Assembly (NCBI GenBank): GCA_020437365.1 | Contig: JAGQWM010000014.1 | Location: 1 to 53,987 of the forward strand | DNA from: Chitinophagaceae bacterium | GTDB taxonomy: Bacteria > Bacteroidota > Bacteroidia > Chitinophagales > Chitinophagaceae | Reading direction: 5' to 3' | Length of the DNA stretch: 53,987 bases | Shown here: positions 16,639-25,570 of the stretch, one piece after another | Position numbering within the stretch: position 1 is the first letter of the stretch | Layout of the letters: every line of letters begins with the position of its first letter | The notes under the pieces: generated by a model | What the model was told of the DNA's origin: nothing | The model's input: only the letters and a program-made list of their open reading frames with translations | Database searches by the model: none | Translations under genes and position numbers: made by a program

Positions 16639-17901
16639 CTATTGCAATAGCATCTGAACCGTATCCGTTGTCTGTTGTCGCAATAAAATTTGTTTCCCTT
16701 TTGTCAATTCATCAATTATATCTTCTGTATAATGTCTTATAGTCAACAAAGATAAATTTCGGGATAGTGCCACGTCTAAAAAGCTGGCGGCTTTGCCGGC
16801 AATTTTTTCTATTTTCTCTGGCCAGTCGTCCAGCACACAGGTAAAATCTATGGCGCCGATTTGTGTCAAATTGGGCTTCAGGTGCAACTCTTCCATCATT
16901 CCATACAGTTGCCCAACTTCATGATCACCTACAAATGAAAAATCTTTTGTCGTAACTTTTAATAAAACTTGTTTTTCTTTCAACACTATAATCGGAGGTA
17001 ATTGGTGTAACGGTTGATTGTTGATAATCGTTCCAGCCAGGTCGGGGTCAATAAAGCATTTTACATACAAAGGAATATTTTTATTTTGTAAAGGCTTGAT
17101 TGTTTTGGGATGAATCACCTGCGCACCATAAAATGACATTTCAATCAGTTCTTTATAATTTAAGGTGTTGATGGGCGTTACTGTTTCAAATTGTTTCGGG
17201 TCGGCATTCATCACCGATTCCACATCTTTCCAGAAAGTAACATCTGTTGCGTCTAATACATTGGCAAATAATGCAGCGGTAAAATCACTGCCTTCACGGC
17301 CGAGGGTCGTACTTTCATTTTCATCCGTAGCGCCAATAAAACCTTGTGTCAATACGAAATTCGTTTTTTCGAAACTGGGTTTTACTACTTCATTTATTTT
17401 TTCGGTGGTAAAAGACCAATCCACGGCGGCATTCCTGAAATCGTCGTTGGTGCGAATAATATCCCGAACATCCAACCAGGTATTGGATAAGCCTATTTCG
17501 TTGAGGTATGCACTGATGATGGTTGTGGAAAGTAATTCGCCAATACAGACAATTTGGTCGTAGTAGTAGTCATAATCTCGCTGCGGTTCATCATGCAATA
17601 ACCATTCTACTTCGGTAAAAAAATCTTTTAATTTTTTCTCACAAGGCAAATAATGTGTTACCAGCACATATTTTGCTGTTGTGATATGTTGTTTTTTTAT
17701 TTTGTCGAATAACTGTAGTGCATCATCCTGGCGGTTATCAACGAAAGCTTCCACAACTTTTTCCAATGCATTGGTGGTTTTACCCATTGCAGAAACCACT
17801 AATAGGATTTTTTCTTCTTGCCAAAATTGTAAAATTTTACCCAGGTTTGAGATCCGTTCAACACTATTGATAGAAATTCCGCCAAATTTGAAAACCTTCA
17901 T
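16639..17901 (-). CDS. Aspartate kinase
   Basis: Monofunctional aspartokinase, first step of the lysine/threonine/methionine and diaminopimelate pathway. Motifs: KVFKFGGISINSVERI at the N terminus (the family usually has KFGGTS; here Ile replaces Thr), LTQGFIGA, and TTLGREGSDFTAALFAN, the ATP/aspartate-binding signature. ACT-type regulatory segments follow (KEKQVLLKVTTKDFSF; a second one after). I choose the ATG at 17901 (420 residues): an upstream Met at 17928 falls on a promoter-like GACCTTTG with TTG 17 nt further up. Divergent from fbp. The Ile in KFGGIS is a modest departure from consensus. Confidence 0.92.
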   Translation of the reverse strand: MKVFKFGGISINSVERISNLGKILQFWQEEKILLVVSAMGKTTNALEKVVEAFVDNRQDDALQLFDKIKKQHITTAKYVLVTHYLPCEKKLKDFFTEVEWLLHDEPQRDYDYYYDQIVCIGELLSTTIISAYLNEIGLSNTWLDVRDIIRTNDDFRNAAVDWSFTTEKINEVVKPSFEKTNFVLTQGFIGATDENESTTLGREGSDFTAALFANVLDATDVTFWKDVESVMNADPKQFETVTPINTLNYKELIEMSFYGAQVIHPKTIKPLQNKNIPLYVKCFIDPDLAGTIINNQPLHQLPPIIVLKEKQVLLKVTTKDFSFVGDHEVGQLYGMMEELHLKPNLTQIGAIDFTCVLDDWPEKIEKIAGKAASFLDVALSRNLSLLTIRHYTEDIIDELTKGKQILLRQQTTDTVQMLLQ

Positions 17902-18006
17902 GCCGTCTTTGAATTTATGAGGCAGCAAAGGTCGTTAAAATATCTCCATTCAAAAAGCATCAACCGAAAGGTTTTGTAAATAAGATTATAAACTTTTTGA
18001 ATCCCT

Positions 18007-18014
18007 TATTTTTG
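18007..18014 (+). promoter_or_regulatory. Candidate -7 promoter box for the fbp operon
   Basis: TATTTTTG, an exact TAnnTTTG match, ending 20 nt before the fbp ATG at 18035. I find no TTG at the expected distance upstream. Confidence 0.5.
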
Positions 18015-18034
18015 TCTTTCAAAACACAGATACC

Positions 18035-19042
18035 ATGAGTATTAACCGGAAAGTACAGACACTGGATGAATTTACAATTCAGCAACTTAGAAATTTCCCA
18101 CATGCCACTGGCGAACTATCCAATCTTTTGCGCAATATCGGTTTGGCTGCCAAAAGGGTGAATGTAGAAGTAAATAAAGCCGGGCTGGTCGATATTTTAG
18201 GCGATCATGGTACAATTAACGTACAAGGCGAAGAAGTGAAAAAATTAGACGTTTATGCCAATGACCAATTTACCGGCGTACTCCGGCATGGTATCAGTTG
18301 TGCAGGCATTGCCAGTGAAGAGTTAGATGATTTTGTGGCTTTTGATGATGAAATAAGTGTGAAATCAAAATACGTTTGTTTATATGACCCTTTGGATGGC
18401 AGTAGTAATATTGACGTGAATGTTTCTATCGGAACTATTTTTTCCGTTTATAAAAGAGTTACACCCATTGGTACTGTGGTGAAGAAAGAAGATTTCTTAC
18501 AACCCGGTAATAAACAAGTAGCTGCGGGATATATTGTTTACGGTTCATCTACCATGTTGGTCTATGCTACTCGTCGTGGTGTGCAGGGCTTTACGTTAGA
18601 TCCTTCTATCGGTGAATGGGCTTTGAGCCATCCGAATATTCAATGTCCTGTATCAGGAAAGATATATTCTGTTAATCACGGCAATTATTTTAAATACAAT
18701 AAAGGCGTACAGCAATACATAACGGCTTGCCAGCAAAAAGATAAATCGAACGGAGGCCCTTATACGCAACGATATATTGGCAGTATGGTGTCGGATGTAC
18801 ATCGCAATTTGATTAAAGGCGGTATATTTATGTATCCCGGTACAACGGATAAACCGGAAGGTAAATTGCGGTTGATGTATGAATGTAATCCATTTGCTTT
18901 CATCATTGCAGTAGCAGGCGGAAAAGCGACAAATGGTGAAATCAGGATATTGGATATTGACCCTACAAAACTACACCAACGTACTCCGATGTTTATAGGC
19001 AGTACAGATATGATGGATGAACTGGCAGCTTGCCTTGCTTAA
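18035..19042 (+). CDS. fbp: Fructose-1,6-bisphosphatase class I
   Basis: Gluconeogenic phosphatase releasing phosphate from fructose 1,6-bisphosphate in the cytosol. Metal- and substrate-site motifs are in place: ASEELDD (93-99), YDPLDGSSNIDVNVSIG (117-133, the class I signature), and GSMVSDVHRNLIKGG plus KLRLMYECNPFAF near the C terminus. At 335 residues it is the usual class I length. It heads a probable three-gene unit with an ABC ATPase 9 nt downstream and a DinB/YfiT-like gene after that. Confidence 0.97.
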   Translation: MSINRKVQTLDEFTIQQLRNFPHATGELSNLLRNIGLAAKRVNVEVNKAGLVDILGDHGTINVQGEEVKKLDVYANDQFTGVLRHGISCAGIASEELDDFVAFDDEISVKSKYVCLYDPLDGSSNIDVNVSIGTIFSVYKRVTPIGTVVKKEDFLQPGNKQVAAGYIVYGSSTMLVYATRRGVQGFTLDPSIGEWALSHPNIQCPVSGKIYSVNHGNYFKYNKGVQQYITACQQKDKSNGGPYTQRYIGSMVSDVHRNLIKGGIFMYPGTTDKPEGKLRLMYECNPFAFIIAVAGGKATNGEIRILDIDPTKLHQRTPMFIGSTDMMDELAACLA

Positions 19043-19051
19043 TTTTTTTAT

Positions 19052-19813
19052 ATGAAAAACACAATCATTTCAGTTAAAGACCTGGTCAAAAATTACGGAG
19101 AATTTAAAGCCGTTAAGGGGATTAGCTTCGAAGTTTTTGAGGGAGAAATATTTGGCTTGCTGGGCCCCAACGGTGCCGGCAAATCAACGACACTTGAAAT
19201 AATCGAAACCTTACGTCCTAAAACCAGTGGTGAAGTTATAGTGGATGGATATAATTTAGATAAATCGCCGGGTGGCATTAAAAAAATCATTGGCGTACAA
19301 TTACAATCCAGTGGATTTTACCCGGGTTTAAATCTTTTGCAATTGGTCGATCTTTTTTGTGGATTGTACAATAAAAAAATGGACCCGATGGAATTGTTGG
19401 ATATGGTGAACCTCAAAGAAAAAGCCAAAGCCAAAGTGAAAGAACTGAGTGGCGGTCAGAAACAACGGTTTTCTGTTGCAACAACACTCATCAATGATCC
19501 GAAAATTATTTTTCTCGATGAACCGACTACCGGCCTCGATCCGCAGGCAAGAAGAAATCTCTGGGAACTTATCAAACAAATTCGGGAAAGAGGAACGACG
19601 GTCATCATCACCACGCATTATATGGATGAAGCCGAATACCTTTGCGATCGGGTAGCCATTATCGATGGCGGTGAAATTATCAAACTCGATACACCCGACC
19701 AATTGATTGATAACCTCATTGCTTCAGGATTTGAAAGGAAAAAAGAAATGAAACTGGCCAATTTGGAAGATGTATTTATCAGCCTGACAGGACGTTCATT
19801 ACGGGATAGTTAA
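19052..19813 (+). CDS. ABC transporter ATP-binding protein
   Basis: A 253-residue ATPase subunit with all nucleotide-binding motifs: Walker A GPNGAGKST (38-46), signature LSGGQ (132-136), Walker B IIFLDE (152-157) and the switch His189 in ITTHYMDEAEY. The pattern, including IETLRPKTSGEVIVDG, is that of the DrrA/CcmA/NatA-type exporter group (ABC-2 family partners). No permease gene lies next to it or in the window, so its membrane partner is unknown. It is 9 nt downstream of fbp and 24 nt upstream of the YfiT-like gene, in the same direction. Confidence 0.93.
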   Translation: MKNTIISVKDLVKNYGEFKAVKGISFEVFEGEIFGLLGPNGAGKSTTLEIIETLRPKTSGEVIVDGYNLDKSPGGIKKIIGVQLQSSGFYPGLNLLQLVDLFCGLYNKKMDPMELLDMVNLKEKAKAKVKELSGGQKQRFSVATTLINDPKIIFLDEPTTGLDPQARRNLWELIKQIRERGTTVIITTHYMDEAEYLCDRVAIIDGGEIIKLDTPDQLIDNLIASGFERKKEMKLANLEDVFISLTGRSLRDS

Positions 19814-19837
19814 TTATTCATGTATTAAACTTTGAAA

Positions 19838-20377
19838 ATGCCGGAAACTGTTATTGATTATCGTTATCCCATTGGGAAATATGAACCACAACCATTTTCT
19901 ATTGAGCAGAAAATAGAATGGATGGCTGAAATAAAATTTTTGCCAACACATATTGAAAATGCATTATTGAACTTAGATGAGTCGCAATTGAAAACACCGT
20001 ATCGTGATGGCGGCTGGACTATACATCAACTCATCCATCATATTGCAGATAGTCACATGAATGCTTTTTTGCGTTTCAAATTAGGCCTGACGGAAGATAA
20101 TCCTACTATTAAACCTTATGCTCAAGACCAATGGGCGGAAATGGCAGACGTGCAAAAAATACCAGTCAACATTTCGGTTACGTTATTACATGCACTGCAT
20201 TTGCGCTGGCATGAATTGTTGAAATATGTATCAGATGATGAATGGAATAACCGTACAGTGTATCATCCGGAACATAAAAAAACTTTACGTCTTTGGTATT
20301 TGTTGGGAATGTATGCCTGGCATAGCAAACATCATGTAGCACATATTACTGCCTTACGGGAAAGAAAAGGTTGGTAA
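19838..20377 (+). CDS. YfiT/BstA-like DinB-superfamily metal-dependent (bacillithiol) transferase
   Basis: A 179-residue four-helix DinB/YfiT protein. The metal-site histidines fall at His67 (TIHQLIHHIADSH) and His162/His166 (YAWHSKHHVAHI), the same positions as in Bacillus YfiT (by memory of that family), members of which act as bacillithiol S-transferases. The start at ATG 19838 is preferred over a TTG two codons earlier. A bacillithiol biosynthesis gene, bshB1, lies about 8 kb away in this window, which supports a bacillithiol-dependent detoxification role. Last gene of the fbp unit; convergent with folC, 4 nt between stops. Confidence 0.85.
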   Translation: MPETVIDYRYPIGKYEPQPFSIEQKIEWMAEIKFLPTHIENALLNLDESQLKTPYRDGGWTIHQLIHHIADSHMNAFLRFKLGLTEDNPTIKPYAQDQWAEMADVQKIPVNISVTLLHALHLRWHELLKYVSDDEWNNRTVYHPEHKKTLRLWYLLGMYAWHSKHHVAHITALRERKGW

Positions 20378-20381
20378 AAAC

Positions 20382-21695
20382 TCAGCTTGTTCTATTAGGA
20401 ATGAAGGAATCATCTATTTCAGCAATCAGAAAAACACTTCCACAAACCAGAATTAAATCTTCTTTTGCCGCATTATGCAGTGCTTGTTGTAAAGCATCAT
20501 TTACATTTTGAAAAACAAATCCTTTCAAATTAAAATTTGTTGCCTTTTCTTGTAACGCTTGGGCTGGTAAAGCTCTTGGCATATTTGCCTGTGAAAAATA
20601 ATAGGTTGCCTGTTCCGGAAAAAGTTTCAAAACTTCATCATGGTCTTTATCCTTTACCATTCCCAGAATAATATGGAGATGTTTGTGTGGCGTATGACGA
20701 ATTTGTGTTACGAGCTGTTCGATGCCGTTCGCATTATGAGCTATATCTAAAACTACCAAAGGAGAAGTGCAGATGATTTCCCAACGGCCGTGCAAATGCG
20801 TCAATGCTTTTACATGTTGCAAGCCATACACCAGATGATGCGGCGTAATGTGCCAGTTATTCTTGCGTAATAATTCAACAGCAGTTAAAACGGTTTTAAT
20901 ATTCTGCTTTTGGTAAATACCGGGCAGGTCGAGAGTGTATTTATTTTTTTTGGTGGAGGAATTCTCAATGACAGTTATACTAAGCTGATTATTTTCCCAA
21001 ATTGTATTGTTAATTGTATAAAGTTGGTCGGCAAAATAGATGGGCGCATTTTTTTCTTTTGCTTTTTTTTCAAAAACAGGTTGCGTAAGGGGAGAAGTTT
21101 CACCGATAACAACCGGTGCATTTTCTTTTATGATACCGGCTTTTTCTGTGGCTATTTTATCAATGGTTTTACCCAGGAACTGCGTATGATCAAGACTGAT
21201 ATTGGTGATAATGGAGATAAGTGGTGAAATGATATTGGTACTATCCAATCGGCCACCCATACCGGTTTCAATAATGGCAACGTCCACTTTTTCCTGTGCA
21301 AAATAGTCGAACGCCATGGCGACGGTTATTTCAAAAAAACTGGGCTGAATGGTTTCAATCTGTGGTTGAATTTTCTCTGTAAAATCAACAACAAAGTTTG
21401 AGGAAACCAATGTGCCATCAATTTGAATTCTTTCCCGGAAATCTTTTAAATGTGGCGAAGTATATAAACCGGTTTTATAACCTGCGGTTTGCAAAATAGC
21501 AGCTAACATGTGGCTCACGGAACCTTTACCATTCGTACCTGCAATATGTATTGTTTTGAAATGTTGTTGAGGGTTATGCAAGGTGGAACATAATTGAATA
21601 ATATTATCCAGGTTGGATTTATAAGCTGCTGCGCCAATACGGCTGAATAATGGCAATCGATTAAATAAATAGTGAACGGTTTCCTGGTAGTCCAT
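20382..21695 (-). CDS. folC: Bifunctional folylpolyglutamate synthase / dihydrofolate synthase
   Basis: Mur-ligase-fold enzyme adding glutamate to dihydropteroate and folates. Visible motifs: the P-loop HIAGTNGKGSVSHM (GTNGKGS, 53-59), TGLYTSPHLKDFRERI, the metal/ATP region VAIIETGMGGRLDSTN, and ISLDHTQFLG. The ATP-grasp-like C-terminal domain has VLDIAHN. I use the ATG at 21695 (437 residues); a TTG nine bases upstream lies inside a -7 promoter box. Its promoter box overlaps the T-tract of the terminator of the upstream TonB-like gene. Confidence 0.95.
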   Translation of the reverse strand: MDYQETVHYLFNRLPLFSRIGAAAYKSNLDNIIQLCSTLHNPQQHFKTIHIAGTNGKGSVSHMLAAILQTAGYKTGLYTSPHLKDFRERIQIDGTLVSSNFVVDFTEKIQPQIETIQPSFFEITVAMAFDYFAQEKVDVAIIETGMGGRLDSTNIISPLISIITNISLDHTQFLGKTIDKIATEKAGIIKENAPVVIGETSPLTQPVFEKKAKEKNAPIYFADQLYTINNTIWENNQLSITVIENSSTKKNKYTLDLPGIYQKQNIKTVLTAVELLRKNNWHITPHHLVYGLQHVKALTHLHGRWEIICTSPLVVLDIAHNANGIEQLVTQIRHTPHKHLHIILGMVKDKDHDEVLKLFPEQATYYFSQANMPRALPAQALQEKATNFNLKGFVFQNVNDALQQALHNAAKEDLILVCGSVFLIAEIDDSFIPNRTS

Positions 21696-21701
21696 ACCCG
21701 A

Positions 21702-21709
21702 CAAAAATA
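21702..21709 (-). promoter_or_regulatory. Candidate -7 promoter box for folC
   Basis: TATTTTTG on the minus strand, 6 nt before the folC ATG at 21695. It also forms the T-tract of the hairpin at 21713-21747. A TTG lies 23 nt further upstream, at the outer limit of the usual spacing. Confidence 0.45.
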
Positions 21710-21747
21710 AGAAAGGGATGTTGAGTCATGAACAATCAACATCCCTT
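21703..21747 (-). terminator. Terminator of the TonB-like gene
   Basis: A perfect 12-bp inverted repeat (AAGGGATGTTGA at 21713-21724 and its complement at 21736-21747) with an 11-nt loop, followed on the minus strand by a T-rich stretch. Confidence 0.88.
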
Positions 21748-21769
21748 CACTTAAAGAATACTAATAATT

Positions 21770-22630
21770 TTAATCGACTTCAAAATTAAATCGAACAGTT
21801 ACCATCGATTCATGGTCTGATTTATCGAAGCGGATATTTCGAAGATAATTTCTAATAGCATTTTTGTAAGCATTATTGCTGCTGGATGAGCCCCTGGCGA
21901 TGCTTACAAAACTACCAACTCCTGCAGGTGACACTCTCACATTGGCATATATAGTAGCTCTTTCGAGTTCACCCTGGAAAGAATAATGACGGATAATCTT
22001 TCGATCGCCGCCCATAATTTTAGGGCCATTGCCGCTGCCCTTGCCCGAGCCATTTCCGCCACCAACTCCAGTCCCGTTACCACCTCCGGAGCCACTGCCA
22101 TTTCCTACGCCATTGCCCGTGCCATTGCCTCCGGCTTTATCATAATCATCTGCTGCGCCTCCACCACGGCCGGTTCCTCTTGTTGTTTTGCCTAATACCG
22201 CTTTGGGAACTCTGGGAGCAGGCGGTTTTACTTCTTCTTTAGGTTTGTCTTTATTGACGGAAGTATTGGTAATTGTTGTAGCGTCTTTTTTTGTCGCTAT
22301 AGGTTTTGTTATGGCCGGGCTTTTCGGGTCGTTAAAATCTTCCAAATCTTTAGAATCTACATTTTCTCCCGGAGCCGGCGGTTCATACGCTGCAATGCCC
22401 GGTGCACCGGCAGCTTGTACGGGATTTCCACCGCCACCACCGCCATCGGCTAATAATTCCGGTTCATCTGGCAAATTCAATTCCACTTCAATACCCGACT
22501 CATAAATTGGTTTGATGATATCCGGTAATTTCCATTTTAAAAAAATCATCATTAAAATAGCGGAAATCGCAAAACCAATCGTTATCAATGCTGCTTGCCT
22601 TTGATTTTTCCTTTCTACCGATACCGACAT
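21770..22630 (-). CDS. TonB-family energy-transducer-like protein with Gly-rich spacer
   Basis: About 286 residues: a short basic N terminus, one membrane helix (AALITIGFAISAILMMIFL), an acidic then Pro/Lys-rich periplasmic stretch, a long Gly/Asn/Ser-rich spacer (about 160-205), and a C-terminal domain (IYANVRVSPAGVGSFVSIARG ... RNYLRNIRFDK) of the TonB type. It would span the periplasm and couple inner-membrane energy to an outer-membrane receptor. Start: an ATG at 22648 sits only 1 nt beyond the -7 box and would probably not be in the transcript, so I choose 22630. No exbB or exbD is adjacent. It has its own strong promoter and terminator. Confidence 0.82.
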   Translation of the reverse strand: MSVSVERKNQRQAALITIGFAISAILMMIFLKWKLPDIIKPIYESGIEVELNLPDEPELLADGGGGGGNPVQAAGAPGIAAYEPPAPGENVDSKDLEDFNDPKSPAITKPIATKKDATTITNTSVNKDKPKEEVKPPAPRVPKAVLGKTTRGTGRGGGAADDYDKAGGNGTGNGVGNGSGSGGGNGTGVGGGNGSGKGSGNGPKIMGGDRKIIRHYSFQGELERATIYANVRVSPAGVGSFVSIARGSSSSNNAYKNAIRNYLRNIRFDKSDHESMVTVRFNFEVD

Positions 22631-22649
22631 AGTGTAATAATTATTCATA

Positions 22650-22681
22650 CAAATTTACATTTTGATACTGCGGGCAGCAAA
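22650..22681 (-). promoter_or_regulatory. Promoter of the TonB-like gene
   Basis: Minus strand TTTG (22678-22681), 20 nt spacer, TAAATTTG (22650-22657): both elements match the Bacteroidota primary-sigma promoter with ideal spacing. This is the best promoter in the window and helps fix the start of the gene at 22630. Confidence 0.75.
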
Positions 22682-22763
22682 CAATTGTTGTTCACACCCG
22701 TTAGTAACGATGCAAATGCCGTGCAACTTGCATAAAAACCTATTTAGAAAATGTTAAAATGCT

Positions 22764-23708
22764 TTATACAGTTTTTTTTCTTGTGATATCCTGTATAAAT
22801 GAACGTATTTGTAGATTGGCAATCAATAAGCCGGCTATGACTAAAATGAAACTATAAATATGTAATGAACTAATTTTTTCATTTAACAATATAACGGCTT
22901 CAATACTGCTGAAAACGGGAATCAGGTTGCCAAATAAAGCTGCTCTGCCCGTGCCTATGAGTTGAATGGATTTGCTCCACAATAAAAAACAAATCACAGA
23001 AGCGCCTAAACCCAGGTAAATAATAGCACCGATATTGGAAAAATTGAATGAGAATCCACCTTTGGCATTTAATTCAGCTATATAAAATGGGAATAAAAAT
23101 ATTGTACCCATCAAAAAAACAGTAAACAGAAAATTCCTTGTACTCATATTCGCCGGTTTCTTTTTGGCACAAACATTATAGATTGCAAAACAAATAGCCG
23201 CAGCCAACATCCACCAATCTCCCTTGGTAAATGAAAATGTTCGTAAGACTTCCCAGCTTCCTTTGCTCAATAATAATAAAATGCCAACAATGCAAATCAG
23301 CATACCGATAATGCGATTCAATGGAATTTTTTCTCCAAGAAAAATTCTTGCCAGGATAACAGAAAATACAGGAGAAGAAGTGGTGCCAATCAAAGCCAGA
23401 TTAATGGCTTCTGCATAATGACCAGCGATATACACGAATGTATTGAATAATGAAACGCCGGCGATAGCTGTTAAAAGGAAAAACCAACTTTGTTTTTTTA
23501 CAATGGCTATTTCTTTGATGAATAAATGCCAGGTAAAAGGAAGTAAAATAATCGTGGCAGACAACCAACGATAAAATGCAAGGCTAATGGGTGGAATTGA
23601 TGATTTAGCACTCCTGGCAATGATGAAATTGCCGGCCCAGATCATCGTGGCTAAAATGGCCATGGAGGCTCCCAGCAAAAATTGATTTTTAGATTTTGTC
23701 TCAGTCAT
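22764..23708 (-). CDS. EamA/DMT-family transporter
   Basis: A 314-residue inner-membrane protein with about ten hydrophobic helices arranged as two EamA repeats. The first repeat starts LGASMAILATMIWAGNFIIARS and the second ends with PVFSSIEAVILLNEKIS, a typical EamA motif. The family exports amino acids, nucleotides or other metabolites; the substrate is not readable here. Its ATG overlaps the stop of the radical SAM gene by one base (TAATG), so it is the fourth gene of a coupled operon beginning with the agmatinase-family gene. Confidence 0.9.
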   Translation of the reverse strand: MTETKSKNQFLLGASMAILATMIWAGNFIIARSAKSSIPPISLAFYRWLSATIILLPFTWHLFIKEIAIVKKQSWFFLLTAIAGVSLFNTFVYIAGHYAEAINLALIGTTSSPVFSVILARIFLGEKIPLNRIIGMLICIVGILLLLSKGSWEVLRTFSFTKGDWWMLAAAICFAIYNVCAKKKPANMSTRNFLFTVFLMGTIFLFPFYIAELNAKGGFSFNFSNIGAIIYLGLGASVICFLLWSKSIQLIGTGRAALFGNLIPVFSSIEAVILLNEKISSLHIYSFILVIAGLLIANLQIRSFIQDITRKKTV

Positions 23709-25018
23709 TATGCTGATTGTCCATGATGAGCAAAATCTTTTTCAAAACTTCCACGGATACGTTCAATCGGCGGATTAAAATAGCCGTATTTTATCTGTGG
23801 AAACTCTTCTTTAATGAGCTGTTGTAATTTTTTTACACCCATACATTCCCCGGTATCTGTTACGCCAATTTTTCCCAAATACCAATCAGGGTCAATATTA
23901 AAACTACGCCATTGAATCATCTTTAATCCCGTTTCCTTTATGAGTTTTCGTAAGGCTTCGTATTCCGCTATGGAATCTGTCATGCCCGGAAAAACAAAAT
24001 AATTGATAGAAGTCCACCCGTTATATTGATTGACAATTTTCAGGCTTTCAACGATGTCTTCAAATTCGTAATTATTGGGCCGGTAATAAGGCGTATAAAT
24101 TTCTTTCCTGGCAGCATTGGTACTCACTCTTATAGAATCCAAACCAGCTTCGCATAATGCTTTTACAGCTTCCGGCATAGAACCATTGGTATTGATATTG
24201 ATACTGCCTTTTGGCGTGTGTTTGCGAATTTCAATGATGGCATCCCGCATGGTTTCCCACATCAACAACGGTTCGCCTTCACAACCCTGTCCAAAACTTA
24301 CTATTGGATAAGGTGCGGTCATTAAATGCGGAACAGTGTATTCTACAATTTCTTCCACAGTGGGTTTAAAAGCCAACCTGTCCTGTGGCGATACAATCGT
24401 TTCTTCATCCGGTTGTAATGAAATACAACCTACACAATTGGCATTGCAAGCCGGCGAAACCGGAATCGGACATTCCCATCTGCCCAAAGCGAAATTTCTG
24501 GCAGCAGGACATTGATAAGTATTGGCACAATTATGAACAAGATGGTTGACTAAACGATTGTGCGGATATTGTTGTAATAAATTTTTTGTTCCAGATATTA
24601 TTTTTTCATTTTTATATCCTTCACTGTCTTGCCTGATGTCTTCTTCAATTCTTGTTGCGGGGATATAAAATTTTTCTTGCTGCCAGCCAACGGCGGAATA
24701 ACAAAACAAAGGTAAAACAGGAGCATTATCTGCGGTTTCATAAGCCGATAAATAAAAGCCGGAATAAGCTGGAGGTACAAATGCTGCAACAGCATCTCCT
24801 TTTTCGCATAATCGCATTTCGCCGCTCAGTACATCAATGCCGATTCCTTTTCTACCGGGCAATGTGTAGAGTGAGCCACCTTGTGGTAATTCAATCCAAT
24901 CTTCTGTAGGCACGGGAACTGCATCCCAACCACTACGGCCGGTTGCGAACAAAGTAGTGTCTTCAAAAATCTGGCCTTGGGCATCAGCATACAATAAAAA
25001 AGGTGATTCTGACAGCAT
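23708..25018 (-). CDS. Radical SAM protein of unknown function
   Basis: About 436 residues. The 4Fe-4S cluster motif CxxxCxxC is at Cys191-Cys195-Cys198 (SPACNANCVGC), so a long N-terminal domain (about 1-180, beta-rich, ending HNCANTYQCPAARNFALGRW with more Cys) precedes the radical SAM barrel. SFGQGCEGEPLL and the GSININTNGSMPEAVKAL region are the usual SAM-binding beta strands. The chemistry is unknown. Start: the ATG at 25018 overlaps the upstream stop (TAATG); an upstream TTG would overlap that gene more. The barrel is closest in style to anaerobic-activase and MoaA-like radical SAM proteins, but the N-terminal domain is not something I recognise. Confidence 0.85.
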   Translation of the reverse strand: MLSESPFLLYADAQGQIFEDTTLFATGRSGWDAVPVPTEDWIELPQGGSLYTLPGRKGIGIDVLSGEMRLCEKGDAVAAFVPPAYSGFYLSAYETADNAPVLPLFCYSAVGWQQEKFYIPATRIEEDIRQDSEGYKNEKIISGTKNLLQQYPHNRLVNHLVHNCANTYQCPAARNFALGRWECPIPVSPACNANCVGCISLQPDEETIVSPQDRLAFKPTVEEIVEYTVPHLMTAPYPIVSFGQGCEGEPLLMWETMRDAIIEIRKHTPKGSININTNGSMPEAVKALCEAGLDSIRVSTNAARKEIYTPYYRPNNYEFEDIVESLKIVNQYNGWTSINYFVFPGMTDSIAEYEALRKLIKETGLKMIQWRSFNIDPDWYLGKIGVTDTGECMGVKKLQQLIKEEFPQIKYGYFNPPIERIRGSFEKDFAHHGQSA

Positions 25019-25569
25019 TATTTTTTGAGTTGTTCCCTGCAAAAGTCGTTAAATTCTTTTTCATTTACCCGCATTTCATTTGGCTGCGGTTCTATATCTG
25101 TTTGTACCAGTTTATTATTGACGAAATCGATAGTTAACAGACCATCTTTTAAGATTACATTTTGCAATGCCGGCCATTGAATTTTTTTGCGTGGAAATGA
25201 AGGGTAGTCTATCCCATTTTCAGTAAAAATGACAATCAACTTTCGGATGGCTACCAGGTAAAATATTGAAATCAAAAGAATGGCAACAGCCGGCCACCAA
25301 AAACCGAGATAGCAATACATGAAAATAAAAAATACCAAATCGGGCAAAACAGCATTGTATTCTTTGCCGATTCTTTTCCAAAAATATTTAATGGTAAAAC
25401 TTGCTACAACAAAGAAGATGACCAGAATTGATGCATGTCGGATAAAAAGTTTTTGTGTGGTAAATGCGAGATAAATAAAAAAAATAAGATTCAGCCCTAT
25501 GATGGCTAAGATTGATTTTTTATAAGAAGCCCGTTGCGGATTTGTAAAAGTAAATTGATATTGCTTCAT
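25018..25569 (-). CDS. Membrane protein with C-terminal PH-like domain, function unknown
   Basis: 183 residues with about four membrane helices in two hairpins (ILAIIGLNLIFFIYLAF, SILVIFFVVASFTIKYF, DLVFFIFMYCYLGFWW, VAILLISIFYLVAI), followed by a cytosolic part (FTENGIDYPSFPRKKIQWPAL ... LLTIDFVNNK) whose strand pattern resembles the YcxB/PH-like tails of small membrane proteins. No catalytic motif. It starts 1 nt after the agmatinase-family stop and overlaps the radical SAM start, so it is embedded in that operon. Confidence 0.7.
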   Translation of the reverse strand: MKQYQFTFTNPQRASYKKSILAIIGLNLIFFIYLAFTTQKLFIRHASILVIFFVVASFTIKYFWKRIGKEYNAVLPDLVFFIFMYCYLGFWWPAVAILLISIFYLVAIRKLIVIFTENGIDYPSFPRKKIQWPALQNVILKDGLLTIDFVNNKLVQTDIEPQPNEMRVNEKEFNDFCREQLKK

Positions 25570-25570
25570 T

